From Pseudaminobacter soli (ex Li et al. 2025) (GTDB lineage: Bacteria; Pseudomonadota; Alphaproteobacteria; Rhizobiales; Rhizobiaceae), in assembly GCF_003012705.1 (NCBI RefSeq), contig NZ_PXYL01000004.1, positions 186,001-250,000 of the forward strand: 64,000 nt of DNA, in the 5' to 3' direction. The translations under genes were made by a program, and so were the position numbers. The notes below the pieces were generated by a model. The model did not search any database, was not told the DNA's origin, and saw nothing but the letters and a program-made list of their open reading frames with translations. This document shows positions 38,307-47,829 of this stretch, one piece after another (position 1 is the stretch's first letter; each line of letters begins with the position of its first letter).

Positions 38307-39827
38307 TCAGAATGTCTGGTTATAGGCGCCCACCTCGGGGCTGCGGCGCAGCACTGCGTCGAGCCCGTTGAACATTTCCCGCCGGCGTTCGGATGACACC
38401 GGGCTCTCCACCACAACCACGATCTCCGGCTTGTTGGATGAAGCACGCACAAGGCCCCAGGTGCCGTCTTCGGCCACCACACGCACGCCGTTGACGGTGA
38501 TGAGATCGGTGATCTTCTGGCCGGCGAATGTGGCACCACTTTGCTTCATAGCCGCGAAATCGGCCACAACACGATCGACGACGCCATATTTCAGCTCGTC
38601 CGGGCAATGCGGCGACATGGTCGGCGTGCCATGGGTCAGCGGCAGGTCGCGATAGAGATCGGCCATGCTGCGCCCCGGATTGCGGTCCAGCATCTCGCAG
38701 ATGGCAATCGCGGTGACGAGCCCGTCGTCGTAGCCGCGGCCGATCGGCGGGTTGAAGAAATAGTGGCCGGACTTCTCGAAACCGGCAATGGCGCCGATCT
38801 CGGTCACCCGCCGCTTCATGTAGGAGTGACCCGTCTTCCAGTAGTCGGTTTTGGCTCCGTTCCTGCGCAGCACCGGATCGGTGGCAAACAGCCCCGTGGA
38901 TTTCACATCGGCCACGAAGACCGAGTTGGGATGGATCGCAGATATGTCGCGGGCGAGCATCACGCCGACCTTGTCGGCAAAGATCTCGTTGCCCTCATTG
39001 TCGACCACGCCGCAGCGGTCACCATCGCCATCGAAGCCGAGGCCGACATCCGCACCGGTCTCCAGCACCTTGTCGCGGATCGCATGCAGCATGTGCATGT
39101 CTTCGGGGTTCGGATTGTAATGCGGGAAGCTGTGATCGAGCTCGACGTCGAGCGGAATCACCTCGCAGCCGATTCGCTCAAGCGCCTCGGGGGCAAAGGC
39201 CCCGGCTGTGCCGTTGCCGCAGGCGGCCACGACCTTCAGCTTGCGCGAGATCCTGTGACCCTTGGTCAGATCGTCCAGATAGGTTTTGCGGAAATCCGGC
39301 ACGAACTCATAGGCCCCGCCACCGATGAGATCGAAATCGCCTTCGAGCACGATCTTCTTCAGCGCGCTCATCTCGTCCGGTCCGAAGGTCAGCGGCCGCG
39401 CCGCCCCCATCTTCACGCCGGTCCAGCCATTCTCGTTGTGTGAGGCGGTCACCATCGCAACCGAAGGCGTGTCGAGCGCAAACTGCGCGAAATACGCCAT
39501 GGGCGACAGCGCCAGCCCGATATCCTTCACGCGTGCACCCGCCGCCATCAACCCCGCAGTCAGCGCCAGCTTGATGGACATGGAATAGCTACGGAAATCG
39601 TGTCCGACGACGATGTCGGGGCCGACGCCCAGCCGGTGGATCAGTGTGCCGAGCCCCATGCCGAGCGCCTGCACCCCGATGAGGTTCAGTTCCGGCGCCT
39701 TGTCCGAGCCGGGATGGCCGAACCACCAGCGTGCGTCATATTCGCGAAAGCCGGTCGGCTTCACCAGCGCGCTGGTCTCGAATGCAAATGTGTTGGGCTT
39801 GGTCTCACCAACGATCTTGAAGGTCAC
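38307..39827 (-). CDS. Phosphomannomutase/phosphoglucomutase
   Basis: A 506-residue alpha-D-phosphohexomutase, interconverting mannose-6-phosphate and mannose-1-phosphate (and possibly the glucose pair). The phosphoserine loop is VTASHNENGWTGVKM, the magnesium loop DGDGDRCGVVD, and the sugar-specificity loop FEKSGHYFF. The start is GTG at 39827 with GGAG eight bases before; the longer frame from 39920 adds a Cys/Arg-rich head without similarity. Together with the downstream GMP-AGE fusion it supplies GDP-mannose, completing the route between the AGE and GMP steps. Confidence 0.9.
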   Translation of the reverse strand: MTFKIVGETKPNTFAFETSALVKPTGFREYDARWWFGHPGSDKAPELNLIGVQALGMGLGTLIHRLGVGPDIVVGHDFRSYSMSIKLALTAGLMAAGARVKDIGLALSPMAYFAQFALDTPSVAMVTASHNENGWTGVKMGAARPLTFGPDEMSALKKIVLEGDFDLIGGGAYEFVPDFRKTYLDDLTKGHRISRKLKVVAACGNGTAGAFAPEALERIGCEVIPLDVELDHSFPHYNPNPEDMHMLHAIRDKVLETGADVGLGFDGDGDRCGVVDNEGNEIFADKVGVMLARDISAIHPNSVFVADVKSTGLFATDPVLRRNGAKTDYWKTGHSYMKRRVTEIGAIAGFEKSGHYFFNPPIGRGYDDGLVTAIAICEMLDRNPGRSMADLYRDLPLTHGTPTMSPHCPDELKYGVVDRVVADFAAMKQSGATFAGQKITDLITVNGVRVVAEDGTWGLVRASSNKPEIVVVVESPVSSERRREMFNGLDAVLRRSPEVGAYNQTF

Positions 39828-40030
39828 GCGGTCCGCTCCGAATTCAGCTGGTCGGATTTTACAATAGCAGCAACGGCTTACTGCCGCATTAAGCCTCAAT
39901 ATCCGTCTTTCGGCTGGCACAAAATCGAAAGGTGTGGGTCAATGCAAGAAAAGCGAAGTTTCTTCGCCTGACAACCAGTTTGCCGCTTGCGGAGTTTTTT
40001 TTCGGCGGCTATAAGCCCGCCGTCTGGTCA

Positions 40031-40107
40031 CGGAGTGTAGCGCAGCCTGGTAGCGCACCTGCTTCGGGAGCAGGGGGTCGCAGGTTCGAATCCTGCCACT
40101 CCGACCA
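40031..40107 (+). tRNA. tRNA-Pro (anticodon CGG)
   Basis: A 77-base cloverleaf. The acceptor stem is CGGAGTG/CACTCCG with encoded ACCA end, the D arm GCGC-AGCCTGGTA-GCGC, and the anticodon stem CCTGC/GCAGG with loop TTCGGGA (anticodon CGG, reading CCG codons, G at position 37 as expected for Pro). The T arm is GCAGG-TTCGAAT-CCTGC. No intron or integrase is near, so there is no sign that it is used as an attachment site. Confidence 0.97.
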
Positions 40108-40204
40108 GAAAAAATCCGGCTTTCCCGACCGGGCTTCACCTCACGAACTTGTGTTACCTTTCGTCAGTGGCGCGCAGAGCGGCTTGCCGCTATGGTGCCG
40201 GACC

Positions 40205-40462
40205 ATGAGCGCAAAACTCCATTTCCTCTATGGAATCATCGTTGCGGCAGGCGCCATCGCGCCCTTGCAGGCCTTTGCGAATGGCAACCAGCCGTTGCCC
40301 GGGGTCAAGCAGCCGGACCCCATCGTTCAGGCGCCGCAGCCGGAGCCGGACGAGCAGCCCACTGCAAAGCCCGGCACCTTCAAGGTCGGCAATTTCGACG
40401 TAAAGGTCTCCGGCAGCATCACCGTCGATGTCGGCGCCGGCAGAATCAAACCGCCCCGGTGA
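40205..40462 (+). CDS. Small secreted hypothetical protein
   Basis: An 85-residue protein with a signal peptide (residues 1-~24, LYGIIVAAGAIAPLQAFA) and a Pro/Gln/Glu-rich mature part (KQPDPIVQAPQPEPDEQP) that ends in a short beta-like segment, VSGSITVDVGAGRIKPPR. That final piece resembles the N-terminal strand of outer-membrane porins, but the protein is too short to be one. Function unknown. It follows the tRNA by 97 bases, is transcribed alone and converges on oppDF. Confidence 0.5.
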   Translation: MSAKLHFLYGIIVAAGAIAPLQAFANGNQPLPGVKQPDPIVQAPQPEPDEQPTAKPGTFKVGNFDVKVSGSITVDVGAGRIKPPR

Positions 40463-40480
40463 TTCCCGGGACGATTTTTC
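40455..40480 (+). terminator. Weak terminator candidate
   Basis: CCCGG (40455-40459) and CCGGG (40466-40470) form a short stem followed by ACGATTTTTC. The 5-bp stem starts in the last codons of the small secreted protein. It is weaker than the other terminators in this window and could be incidental. Confidence 0.35.
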
Positions 40481-40489
40481 AGCTTTCCA

Positions 40490-42112
40490 TCAAACGGCGA
40501 CGCGGAATCGCTTCACATCGATCGCGGCACTCATAAGCGCCTGCGTGTAGGCCTCGCGCGGATTGTCGAAGATCTCGTCTGTCTGCCCCTCTTCGACGAT
40601 CTTTCCCTGTTTCATCACGATGATGTAGTCGGCCATGGCGCGGACGACCGCAAGGTCGTGGCTGATGAAGAGGTAGGAAAGATCGTGCTCTATCTGCAGC
40701 TGCCGCAGGAGCTCGACGATCTGCTTCTGCACCGAACGATCCAGGGCCGAGGTGGGCTCATCCAAAACCACCAGTTTCGGCTTGAGAATCACCGCGCGAG
40801 CGATCGCGATGCGCTGCCTCTGCCCGCCCGAGAATTCGTGCGGGTAGCGGTTGCGCATGTTTGGATCGAGCCCAACCTCGCGCAGCGCCTCGACCGCACG
40901 CTGATCACGTTCCCTGGACGAGAGCGACGGCTCATGAACCAACAGGCCCTCGGTGATGACCTGGCCTATGGTCATGCGCGGCGATAGCGAGCCGAACGGA
41001 TCCTGGAAGACCAGTTGAAGCTCCCGCCTCAGCGGCCGCATGGTCGCGGTGTCGGCTGCCGAGATGTCGCGATGGTCGAACCGGATTGCCCCCTCGCTCG
41101 GCAAAAGCCGCAGCAGTGCCCGCCCCAGCGTCGACTTTCCCGATCCTGATTCGCCGACGATGCCAATGGTCTGCCCACGCTTAAGCGCCAGCGAAATACG
41201 GTCCACGGCCTTCAGGACGAGATGAGGCCCGGCCAGAAAACCGCCTCCGATCTTGAACGTCACCTCGACGTTCCGGCCTTCGAGCAGAACAGGCGCACTG
41301 CTCTGCGGCGATACCTTCCTGCCGGTCGGCTCGGCTGCCAGCAGCATCTTGGTGTAGTCGTGCTTGGGCGCTGAGAACACCTTTTCGGCGTTCCCCTCCT
41401 CCACCACCTCGCCCGAGCGCATGACATAGACGCGATCGGCGAAGCGCCGCACGATGCCGAGATCGTGGGTGATGAAGACGATGGCCATGCCAAGCCGGCG
41501 CTGAAGGTCGGCAAGCAGCGCCAGGATCTGTGCCTGCACGGTCACGTCGAGCGCGGTCGTCGGCTCGTCGGCAATCAGGATGTCGGGATCGTTGGCAAGC
41601 GCCATGGCGATCATCACGCGCTGGCGTTGGCCTCCCGACATCTCATAGGGGTAGGACTTCATGCGCCGTTCCGGGTCCGGTATCTTCACCAGTTCCAGAA
41701 GGCGTACGGCTTCCTTGCGTGCCTCCGCCGCGCTCAGCTTGCGATGGCGGCGGATCGGCTCCGTGAGCTGGTTGCCGATCGTGTAGAGCGGGTCCAGCGA
41801 GGTCATCGGCTCCTGGAAGATCATGGTGATCTTCCTTCCGCGCACCTCGTTGAGCGAAGACCTGTCGAGTTCGAGCAGGTTCGTGCCGCGATAATCGACG
41901 GCGCCTGTCGCCTCGCCATTGGACGCCAGAAGGCGCATCGCCGCCATCATGGTCTGGCTCTTGCCCGATCCGGATTCGCCGACGATGGCGACCGTTTCGC
42001 CCGCATTGACATGCAGGTTGATGCCTTTGACGGCGTCGACCTGGCCGTCGAGTGTGCGGAAGCACACGCGCAGGTCCTTGACTGACAGGATGGGTTGGGA
42101 AGTGATCGTCAT
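40490..42112 (-). CDS. Peptide ABC transporter, fused OppD-OppF ATPase
   Basis: A 540-residue protein with two complete ABC cassettes, so it contains both ATPases of an oligopeptide-type importer in one chain. Cassette 1 has Walker [12 protein letters not shown] and signature [11 protein letters not shown]. Cassette 2 has [11 protein letters not shown] and [11 protein letters not shown]. Walker B sites are LIADEPT and [12 protein letters not shown]. The linker between them holds the Opp/Dpp C-terminal region (AAEPTGRK). The start at 42112 (MTITSQPIL) is four bases from the oppC stop. Fused DF ATPases are common in this transporter family in rhizobia. Confidence 0.95.
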   Translation of the reverse strand: MTITSQPILSVKDLRVCFRTLDGQVDAVKGINLHVNAGETVAIVGESGSGKSQTMMAAMRLLASNGEATGAVDYRGTNLLELDRSSLNEVRGRKITMIFQEPMTSLDPLYTIGNQLTEPIRRHRKLSAAEARKEAVRLLELVKIPDPERRMKSYPYEMSGGQRQRVMIAMALANDPDILIADEPTTALDVTVQAQILALLADLQRRLGMAIVFITHDLGIVRRFADRVYVMRSGEVVEEGNAEKVFSAPKHDYTKMLLAAEPTGRKVSPQSSAPVLLEGRNVEVTFKIGGGFLAGPHLVLKAVDRISLALKRGQTIGIVGESGSGKSTLGRALLRLLPSEGAIRFDHRDISAADTATMRPLRRELQLVFQDPFGSLSPRMTIGQVITEGLLVHEPSLSSRERDQRAVEALREVGLDPNMRNRYPHEFSGGQRQRIAIARAVILKPKLVVLDEPTSALDRSVQKQIVELLRQLQIEHDLSYLFISHDLAVVRAMADYIIVMKQGKIVEEGQTDEIFDNPREAYTQALMSAAIDVKRFRVAV

Positions 42113-42116
42113 GGCT

Positions 42117-43235
42117 TCAGCGGTCCTTCGGATCGAGCGCATCGCGCAGGCCATCGCCAACGAAATTCAACGCAAACAGCGTGGTGACCAAGAAGAAGGC
42201 AGGAAACAGCAGCAGCCAATTGGCGGTGCCGATGTTCTTGGCTCCGGTCGAAATCAGCACGCCCCAGCTCGTCATCGGCTCCTGAACGCCGAGCCCGAGG
42301 AAGGACAGGAAGCTTTCGAGGATGATCACTTGCGGCACCAGCAGCGTCATGTAGATCACGACCACGCCGAGCAGGTTGGGCACGATGTGGCGCACCAGAA
42401 TGCCGCCGCGCGTCACGCCCAGCGCTTCGGCCGCCTGCACATATTCCTGCCGGCGAAGTGACAGGGCCTGCCCACGCACGATGCGCGCCATGTCGAGCCA
42501 CAGCACCGCGCCGACGGCGAGGAACATCAGCACGAAGTTTCGCCCGAAGAACACCACGAGCATGATGACGAAGAAGATGAAGGGCAGCGAATAGAGCACA
42601 TCGACGATGCGCATCATCACCTCGTCGGTCTTGCCGCCGATGAAGCCTGCCGTGGCCCCGTAGATCACGCCGATCGCCACTGCCACGATGCCGGCCAAAA
42701 GGCCGATGGCCAGCGAGACGCGCCCCGCCATCAGCGTGCGCGACAGCAGGTCACGGCCGGTATTGTCGGTGCCGAACAGGAAGTACTGCTGTTTTACCGA
42801 CGCACTCATCGTCAATTTCAACCCGTCGTCGGATTTGTTTTCGATGCGGGTGTCGTGGAAGGTGTCGGAGCGGTCGAGATAGCGCGTGCTGCGCTCGTCG
42901 ACCGGCTTGGAGCCCTGCACCGTCACGAAGACCCGGTCGCCATCCTGGTGCCATTCATCGATGTCGACACGCATGCGCTTGACCGCATCGCGCAGCGCGC
43001 TTTCGATCATATCGGCCTTGGGATAGGCCGACAGGCTCGGTGGCGTGCGCACATAGTCGGCATAGATGGTGGTGTAGTTGTGCGGCACGAGGTTGGGCCC
43101 GACCACGCAGACGAGCGCCATGAGGGCCAAGTAGAACAAGCTGACCATGGCAGCCTTGTTGGACTTGAGGCGCGCCCAGGCATCGCCCCAGAATGAACGC
43201 CCGGCGACGGGCGCGGCGATCGCAACGTCAGTCAT
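42117..43235 (-). CDS. Peptide ABC transporter permease, OppC type
   Basis: A 372-residue permease with six membrane segments. An unusually long periplasmic loop (~residues 48-155, rich in charged residues) lies between helix 1 and helix 2. The coupling EAA-like motif is EYVQAAEALGVTRGGILVRHIVPN. The start at 43235 overlaps the oppB end by eight bases; the frame is open to 43262 but the extra residues overlap oppB further. It pairs with OppB to form the channel. Confidence 0.93.
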   Translation of the reverse strand: MTDVAIAAPVAGRSFWGDAWARLKSNKAAMVSLFYLALMALVCVVGPNLVPHNYTTIYADYVRTPPSLSAYPKADMIESALRDAVKRMRVDIDEWHQDGDRVFVTVQGSKPVDERSTRYLDRSDTFHDTRIENKSDDGLKLTMSASVKQQYFLFGTDNTGRDLLSRTLMAGRVSLAIGLLAGIVAVAIGVIYGATAGFIGGKTDEVMMRIVDVLYSLPFIFFVIMLVVFFGRNFVLMFLAVGAVLWLDMARIVRGQALSLRRQEYVQAAEALGVTRGGILVRHIVPNLLGVVVIYMTLLVPQVIILESFLSFLGLGVQEPMTSWGVLISTGAKNIGTANWLLLFPAFFLVTTLFALNFVGDGLRDALDPKDR

Positions 43236-44151
43236 AGCGTACCCTCGGATCGACGAAGGCATAGAGGACGTCGACGATCAGGTTGAACAGGATGGTGAAG
43301 ATCGCGATCATGACGACCGTGCCCATCACCAGCGTGTAGTCGCGGTTGAGCGCCGCTTCGACGAAATAGCGACCGACGCCAGGGATGGCGAAGATGGTCT
43401 CGACGATGACCGAGCCGGTCAGCAGCGCCGCCGCGGTCGGGCCGGCATAGGAGATGATCGGCAGGACCGCGCCTCGAAGCGCATGCTTGACCACCACCGA
43501 CCATTCGGAAAGCCCCAGCGCACGTGCTGTGCGGATGTGGTGCGAGCGCATGGACTCGATCATTGAGCCGCGCATCAGGCGCGCGATAATCGCGATCTGC
43601 GGCAATGCGAGCGTCAGAACCGGCCCCACCTTGTTGATCAGTGCGCCATCGCCCCAGCCGCCAATGGGCAGCAGCTTCCAACTCAGCCCGAACACAAGCT
43701 GGATGATCGGCGCGATGACGAAAGTGGGGATGGTGCTGCCGGCAGCGGCCAGAGCAATCACGCTGTAGTCGGCCCGGCGGTTCTGGTTGAGCGCGGCAAT
43801 CACGCCGAGCGTGCTGCCCAGTATGAGAGCCAGGATCAGGGCCGAGGTGCCAAGCTGTATCGATATCGGCAAGCCCTTGGCGAACAACTCGCCCACCGTG
43901 AAATCGGGCATGTTGTAGCTTGGCCCGAAATTGCCGTGCAGCAGATTGTTGAGATAGTTCAGATACTGTTGCCAGAGAGGATCGTTCAGACCGAACTGGG
44001 CTTCGAGATTGGCCTTGATAACAGGACTCAGCCCACGTTCCTGGTTGAATGGGCCGCCGGGGGCCACGCGGATCAGGAAGAACGCCAGCGTCACGATGAC
44101 GAAAAGCGTCGGGATAGCGGTCAGTAACCGCCGGAATACATAGAGCAGCAT
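43228..44151 (-). CDS. Peptide ABC transporter permease, OppB type
   Basis: A 307-residue permease with six membrane helices. The typical N-terminus is MLLYVFRRLLTAIPTLFVIV, and the EAA loop is HIRTARALGLSEWSVVVKHA. It is separated from the binding-protein gene by a 68-base gap carrying a strong hairpin. By sequence it belongs with OppB of oligopeptide importers (family PepT of ABC uptake systems). The length is standard. Confidence 0.94.
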   Translation of the reverse strand: MLLYVFRRLLTAIPTLFVIVTLAFFLIRVAPGGPFNQERGLSPVIKANLEAQFGLNDPLWQQYLNYLNNLLHGNFGPSYNMPDFTVGELFAKGLPISIQLGTSALILALILGSTLGVIAALNQNRRADYSVIALAAAGSTIPTFVIAPIIQLVFGLSWKLLPIGGWGDGALINKVGPVLTLALPQIAIIARLMRGSMIESMRSHHIRTARALGLSEWSVVVKHALRGAVLPIISYAGPTAAALLTGSVIVETIFAIPGVGRYFVEAALNRDYTLVMGTVVMIAIFTILFNLIVDVLYAFVDPRVRYD

Positions 44152-44177
44152 GGATTTTCCCCGCTGTCAGGAACCGA

Positions 44178-44206
44178 CTCCGCCGCCCCTCATGAGGGCG
44201 GCGGAG
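44178..44206 (-). other. Stable intercistronic hairpin between oppA and oppB
   Basis: CTCCGCCGCCC (44178-44188) pairs perfectly with GGGCGGCGGAG (44196-44206), with a 7-base loop CTCATGA. There is no T-tract. In binding-protein-dependent transporters such hairpins after the binding-protein gene protect its mRNA 3' end or attenuate read-through, which gives more binding protein than permease. That role is inferred here. Confidence 0.7.
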
Positions 44207-44219
44207 ATCGGCTCGGGAA

Positions 44220-45812
44220 CTATTCCTTGCTGATGAAGCGCGAAGGATGGATGTCCATCACATTGTCATCGAAGCCATGAAGCTTCGACGAAACGATGTT
44301 GTGATAGCTGTAGTAGAGAACCGGAATGACGCCGGTGTCGTCCATAAGGACGCGTTCAGCGTCGGCCAGGTTCTTCATGCGCTCTTCCGGCTTGCCGCCG
44401 GCAGCGGCTGCCTTGTCCATCGCTTCCTCGAACTTCGGGCTGTCGTAGTTCGAGTAGTTGTTGCCGCTGGCCTTGCGGGAGATGCCCAGGAACGTTTCAG
44501 GATCCTTGTAGTCCGCGATCCAGCCGGCGCGCGCTATGTCGTAATTGCCCTTCTCCTGAAGGAAGGAATAGTGGGTCTTTGTGTCGGTGTTGAGCAGCGA
44601 CACCTCGACGCCAAGCGGCTTGAGCTGCTCCTGGATGGCGACGGCCGTGTTCTTGTGGTTCTCCGACGTGTTGTAGCGGATTTCCATCTTCAGCGGCTTG
44701 TCGGGACCATAGCCGAGCTTGGCCAGGATTTCCTTGGCCTTGTCCTCGCGGTCGATCTGCGACTCGTCGGCATAGGACGCCATCGCAGGCGTATAGCCGT
44801 CAATCCCGGGAGGCACCATGGAATAGCCCGGCAGCATGGAGTTCTGCCAAACCTTCTCGGCGATGAAATCGCGATCTATCGCCATGGAGATGGCCTCGCG
44901 CAGTTCCGGATTGTTCCACGGCTCCTTGTCGGTCTTGATGGCGAAGTAGTAGGTGCCGAGATACGGCCCGACGCGAATCTGATCGCCGAATTTGGCCTTC
45001 AGGTCGCCCAGCTGTTCAGTCGGCAGATCGTCGTAGCTGTCCATTTCGCCAGCTTCGAAACGTTTCATCGCCGCCGAGCGATCCTCGGTCATGATGTAGT
45101 TGACCGTATCGACCTTGATGCTGCCCGCATCCCAGAACTTCGGATTCTTGACCAGCTTGATGTGATCGTTGGGAACCCATTCAGCGAGCATAAAGGTGCC
45201 GTTGGAGACCAGGTTGCCGGGCTTGATCCAATCGGTGCCGAGCTTATCCATGGAAGCCTTGTTCACCGGGTAGGTCGCCTGGTGCGTCAGCATTTCCAGG
45301 AAGTAAGGCGTCGGCGCCTTCAGCGTGACCTGAAGGGTGTGTGCGTCGATTGCCTTGATGCCCATCTCCTCGGGCTTGGCCTTCCCGTTGTTCACTTCCT
45401 CGGCATTGACTACCGGATAGAGCATCGAGGCGTATTCGGCCGCGGTTGCCGGATCTTCGAGGCGGTGGAAGGCATAGACGAAGTCATCGGCCGTCACAGG
45501 CGTGCCGTCGGACCAGACGCCGTCGCTACGAAGCTTGAACGTGTAGACGGTGCCGTCATCCGAGACTGTCCAGCTTTCAGCCGCGCCCGGAATGAGGTTT
45601 GCCTTCTCGTCCTGCATGACCAGGCCCTGGAACAGGTCGCGCAGGACGTGGGCTTCGTAAACCGTCGAGGTCTTATGCGGATCGAGCGATTCAGGCTCGG
45701 CCGACAAGCCGCGGTTATAGATTATTTCGGCGAGCGACGGCGTCAGCATCATGCCGCTCGCCATCGATACACTGGCCGCAAATACCGTCGCTTTCAGGAA
45801 GTTCTTGAGCAT
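44220..45812 (-). CDS. Peptide ABC transporter substrate-binding protein, OppA type
   Basis: A 530-residue periplasmic binding protein (SBP_bac_5 family). The N-terminus has a signal peptide (MLKNFLKATVFAASVSMASG... cleaved near LTPSLAE), and the start at 45812 is chosen for that reason. The binding body shows AEIIYNRGLSAEPESLDPHKT and VTADDFVYAFHRLEDP, typical of OppA. Murein-tripeptide or dipeptide binding (MppA-like) are alternatives. It heads the operon A-B-C-DF, all on the minus strand. Confidence 0.94.
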   Translation of the reverse strand: MLKNFLKATVFAASVSMASGMMLTPSLAEIIYNRGLSAEPESLDPHKTSTVYEAHVLRDLFQGLVMQDEKANLIPGAAESWTVSDDGTVYTFKLRSDGVWSDGTPVTADDFVYAFHRLEDPATAAEYASMLYPVVNAEEVNNGKAKPEEMGIKAIDAHTLQVTLKAPTPYFLEMLTHQATYPVNKASMDKLGTDWIKPGNLVSNGTFMLAEWVPNDHIKLVKNPKFWDAGSIKVDTVNYIMTEDRSAAMKRFEAGEMDSYDDLPTEQLGDLKAKFGDQIRVGPYLGTYYFAIKTDKEPWNNPELREAISMAIDRDFIAEKVWQNSMLPGYSMVPPGIDGYTPAMASYADESQIDREDKAKEILAKLGYGPDKPLKMEIRYNTSENHKNTAVAIQEQLKPLGVEVSLLNTDTKTHYSFLQEKGNYDIARAGWIADYKDPETFLGISRKASGNNYSNYDSPKFEEAMDKAAAAGGKPEERMKNLADAERVLMDDTGVIPVLYYSYHNIVSSKLHGFDDNVMDIHPSRFISKE

Positions 45813-46194
45813 CTTGTCTCTCTCCCGGCTTGTCGTCATCCCAAAATGACGAGCAAGTGCTTTTGGCGCCCCTCGGCCGAAGTCTCCTCCCTCGGCCTCG
45901 TTGAGCGAGCCGACGCCCCTCCAGGACGCCGTTCTGGCGCAGACACTAGCGAGCGAGAATTTTTATTTCAACAGACTCTGCTCATCACCCAAAGTAAGCT
46001 TGTCCTATCTTGGCCGGCAAACAGCGTCTGCCGCGTCAAATGCTTGAACAACCATAGGTTACATGGCTCAAGACAGGCGCGTACCTTCGCCGCCGTTGCG
46101 CAAACGACTTGCGCCTGAGCGTTCGCTTCGGCCAGGTCGATATTGGCGTCAACGGCGCAAGCTACAGTGCTCGGTATTGGTGCAGTAACCGCGA
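45813..46194. other. Intergenic region upstream of oppA, no gene seen
   Basis: This 382-base gap lies between the alpha-glucosidase stop and the oppA start, both genes being on the minus strand, so it should contain the opp promoter. The stretch 45955-45972 (GAATTTTTATTTCAACAG) is its most AT-rich part. I see no terminator hairpin for the glycogen operon, no repeat of the palindromic family and no convincing coding frame. Confidence 0.45.
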
Positions 46195-47829
46195 CTACGT
46201 CAGTCTGCCCACAAAAGCCGTCAGCGGCGGGAGTGAAACCGAGTTTGCGCCGATTTCCACGGCCTCGCTGCCGGGCAGGCCGGCGGACCGCACGCGTCTC
46301 AAGTCCGACGGCAACGGCCAGCACGCCGGCTCATCGGCAAAATTGAAGACACAGAGCAGCGTCTCGCCGTCGGCCCGGCGCAGGAAGGCGAGAAGATCGC
46401 CTTCTGCGTCGAGGAATTCTATCGAACCGCCGATCAGCGCCGGATGCTGCCGCCTGAATTCCAGCACGGCGCGATAGCGCCATAGCACCGAAGTCGGATC
46501 GGCTTCCTCGACATCGACGGCATGGGAAAGATGTTCCATCGGTACCGGCAGCCACGGCTTGCCGGTCGTGAAGCCGGCATTCTTGGCACCGGCCTCCCAC
46601 ACCATCGGCGTTCGGCAGCCGTCGCGGCCCTTGAAGCCCGGCCAGAAGCGGATGCCATAAGGATCGCGCAGATCCTCGAAGGCGATCTCAGCCTCGGTCA
46701 GCCCAAGCTCCTCCCCCTGATAGAGGCAGATCGAGCCGCGCAGGCAGGCAAGCAGCGCAATCGCAAACTTGGCTACAGCGTCGGTGTCTTCGCCAGGCTT
46801 CGTCCAGCGAGAGACGTGGCGCACCACGTCATGGTTGGAAAAGGCCCAGCAGACCCAGCCGTCCTTCACTGCGTTTTCGAAGGCAAGGACGGATTTCTTC
46901 ACATGCGCCGCCGAGAATTCGGGGCTCAGCAGATCGAAGGTGTAGCACATCTGCAGCTTGTCGCCGCCGCCGGTATAGGCGGCCACGGTCTGAAGCGAGC
47001 GCGTACCGTCGCCCACCTCGCCAACCGCGGCCCGCCCGCCATACTCGTTGAGAAGGCTGCGAAACCGTTTCAGGAACTCCAGGTTTTCCGGCTGCGTCTT
47101 GTCGTAGAGGTGGTTCTGGTAGCCATAGGGGTTGGTGTCGGGAATGTCGTTGGCCGCGCCCGGCGGCATCGGCGGATTGTCGCGCAGCAGGCGGTCGTGG
47201 ACATAGAAATTCACCGTATCGAGCCGGAAACCGTCGACGCCGCGCTCGAGCCAGAAGCGCACCGTGTCCAGCAGCGCCGCCTGTACTTCCGCATTGTGAA
47301 AATTGAGGTCCGGCTGCGAGGCAAGGAAGTTGTGCAGGTAATATTGCCGGCGCGTCGAATCCCATTCCCACGCCGGCCCGCCAAAGATCGACAGCCAGTT
47401 GTTGGGCGCCGTGCCATCCGGCTTCGGGTCGGCCCAGACATACCAATCGGCCTTGGGGTTGTCGCGGCTCGAACGGCTTTCGATAAACCAGGGATGCCGG
47501 TCGGAAGAATGCGAGAGCACCTGGTCGATGATCACCTTCAGTCCATACCGGTGCGCCTCGGCCACTAGTTCGTCGAAGTCCCCGAGGGTGCCGAACATCG
47601 GATCGACGGCGCAGTAATCCGACACGTCATAGCCCATGTCGGCCATGGGCGACTTGAAAAAGGGCGACAGCCAGATCGCATCGACGCCGAGCGATGCAAT
47701 GTAGGCCATGCGCTTCGTGACGCCTTTCAGATCGCCGCTGCCGTCGCCTGTCGTGTCCTGAAACGAGCGCGGATAGACCTGATAGATGACGCAGCCACGC
47801 CACCAGTTGGCATCCCTCGCCTCGATCAT
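46195..47829 (-). CDS. GH13 alpha-glucosidase (AglA-like)
   Basis: A 544-residue glycoside hydrolase family 13 enzyme. Conserved GH13 regions: DQVLSHSSDRHPWF (region I), GVDGFRLDTVNFY with the nucleophile Asp (region II), AAVGEVGDG with the acid/base Glu (region III) and AFSNHDVVRH (region IV). The N-terminus WWRGCVIYQVYPRSFQDTTG and NPYGYQNHLYDK are typical of bacterial alpha-glucosidases. It hydrolyses terminal alpha-1,4-glucosyl bonds, e.g. malto-oligosaccharides left by debranching. The ATG overlaps the glgX stop by one base (TGATG), and the frame extending to 48111 lies inside glgX. It is last in the glycogen operon. Confidence 0.92.
   Translation of the reverse strand: MIEARDANWWRGCVIYQVYPRSFQDTTGDGSGDLKGVTKRMAYIASLGVDAIWLSPFFKSPMADMGYDVSDYCAVDPMFGTLGDFDELVAEAHRYGLKVIIDQVLSHSSDRHPWFIESRSSRDNPKADWYVWADPKPDGTAPNNWLSIFGGPAWEWDSTRRQYYLHNFLASQPDLNFHNAEVQAALLDTVRFWLERGVDGFRLDTVNFYVHDRLLRDNPPMPPGAANDIPDTNPYGYQNHLYDKTQPENLEFLKRFRSLLNEYGGRAAVGEVGDGTRSLQTVAAYTGGGDKLQMCYTFDLLSPEFSAAHVKKSVLAFENAVKDGWVCWAFSNHDVVRHVSRWTKPGEDTDAVAKFAIALLACLRGSICLYQGEELGLTEAEIAFEDLRDPYGIRFWPGFKGRDGCRTPMVWEAGAKNAGFTTGKPWLPVPMEHLSHAVDVEEADPTSVLWRYRAVLEFRRQHPALIGGSIEFLDAEGDLLAFLRRADGETLLCVFNFADEPACWPLPSDLRRVRSAGLPGSEAVEIGANSVSLPPLTAFVGRLT

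Noticed and set aside
40031-40107. tRNA-Pro as an integration site of a genomic island
   Set aside because: No integrase, direct repeat of the tRNA 3' end or change of gene type is seen on either side.
44247-46118. A 623-codon plus-strand frame opposite oppA
   Set aside because: The opposite strand encodes a clear OppA with signal peptide. The frame is an antisense artefact.
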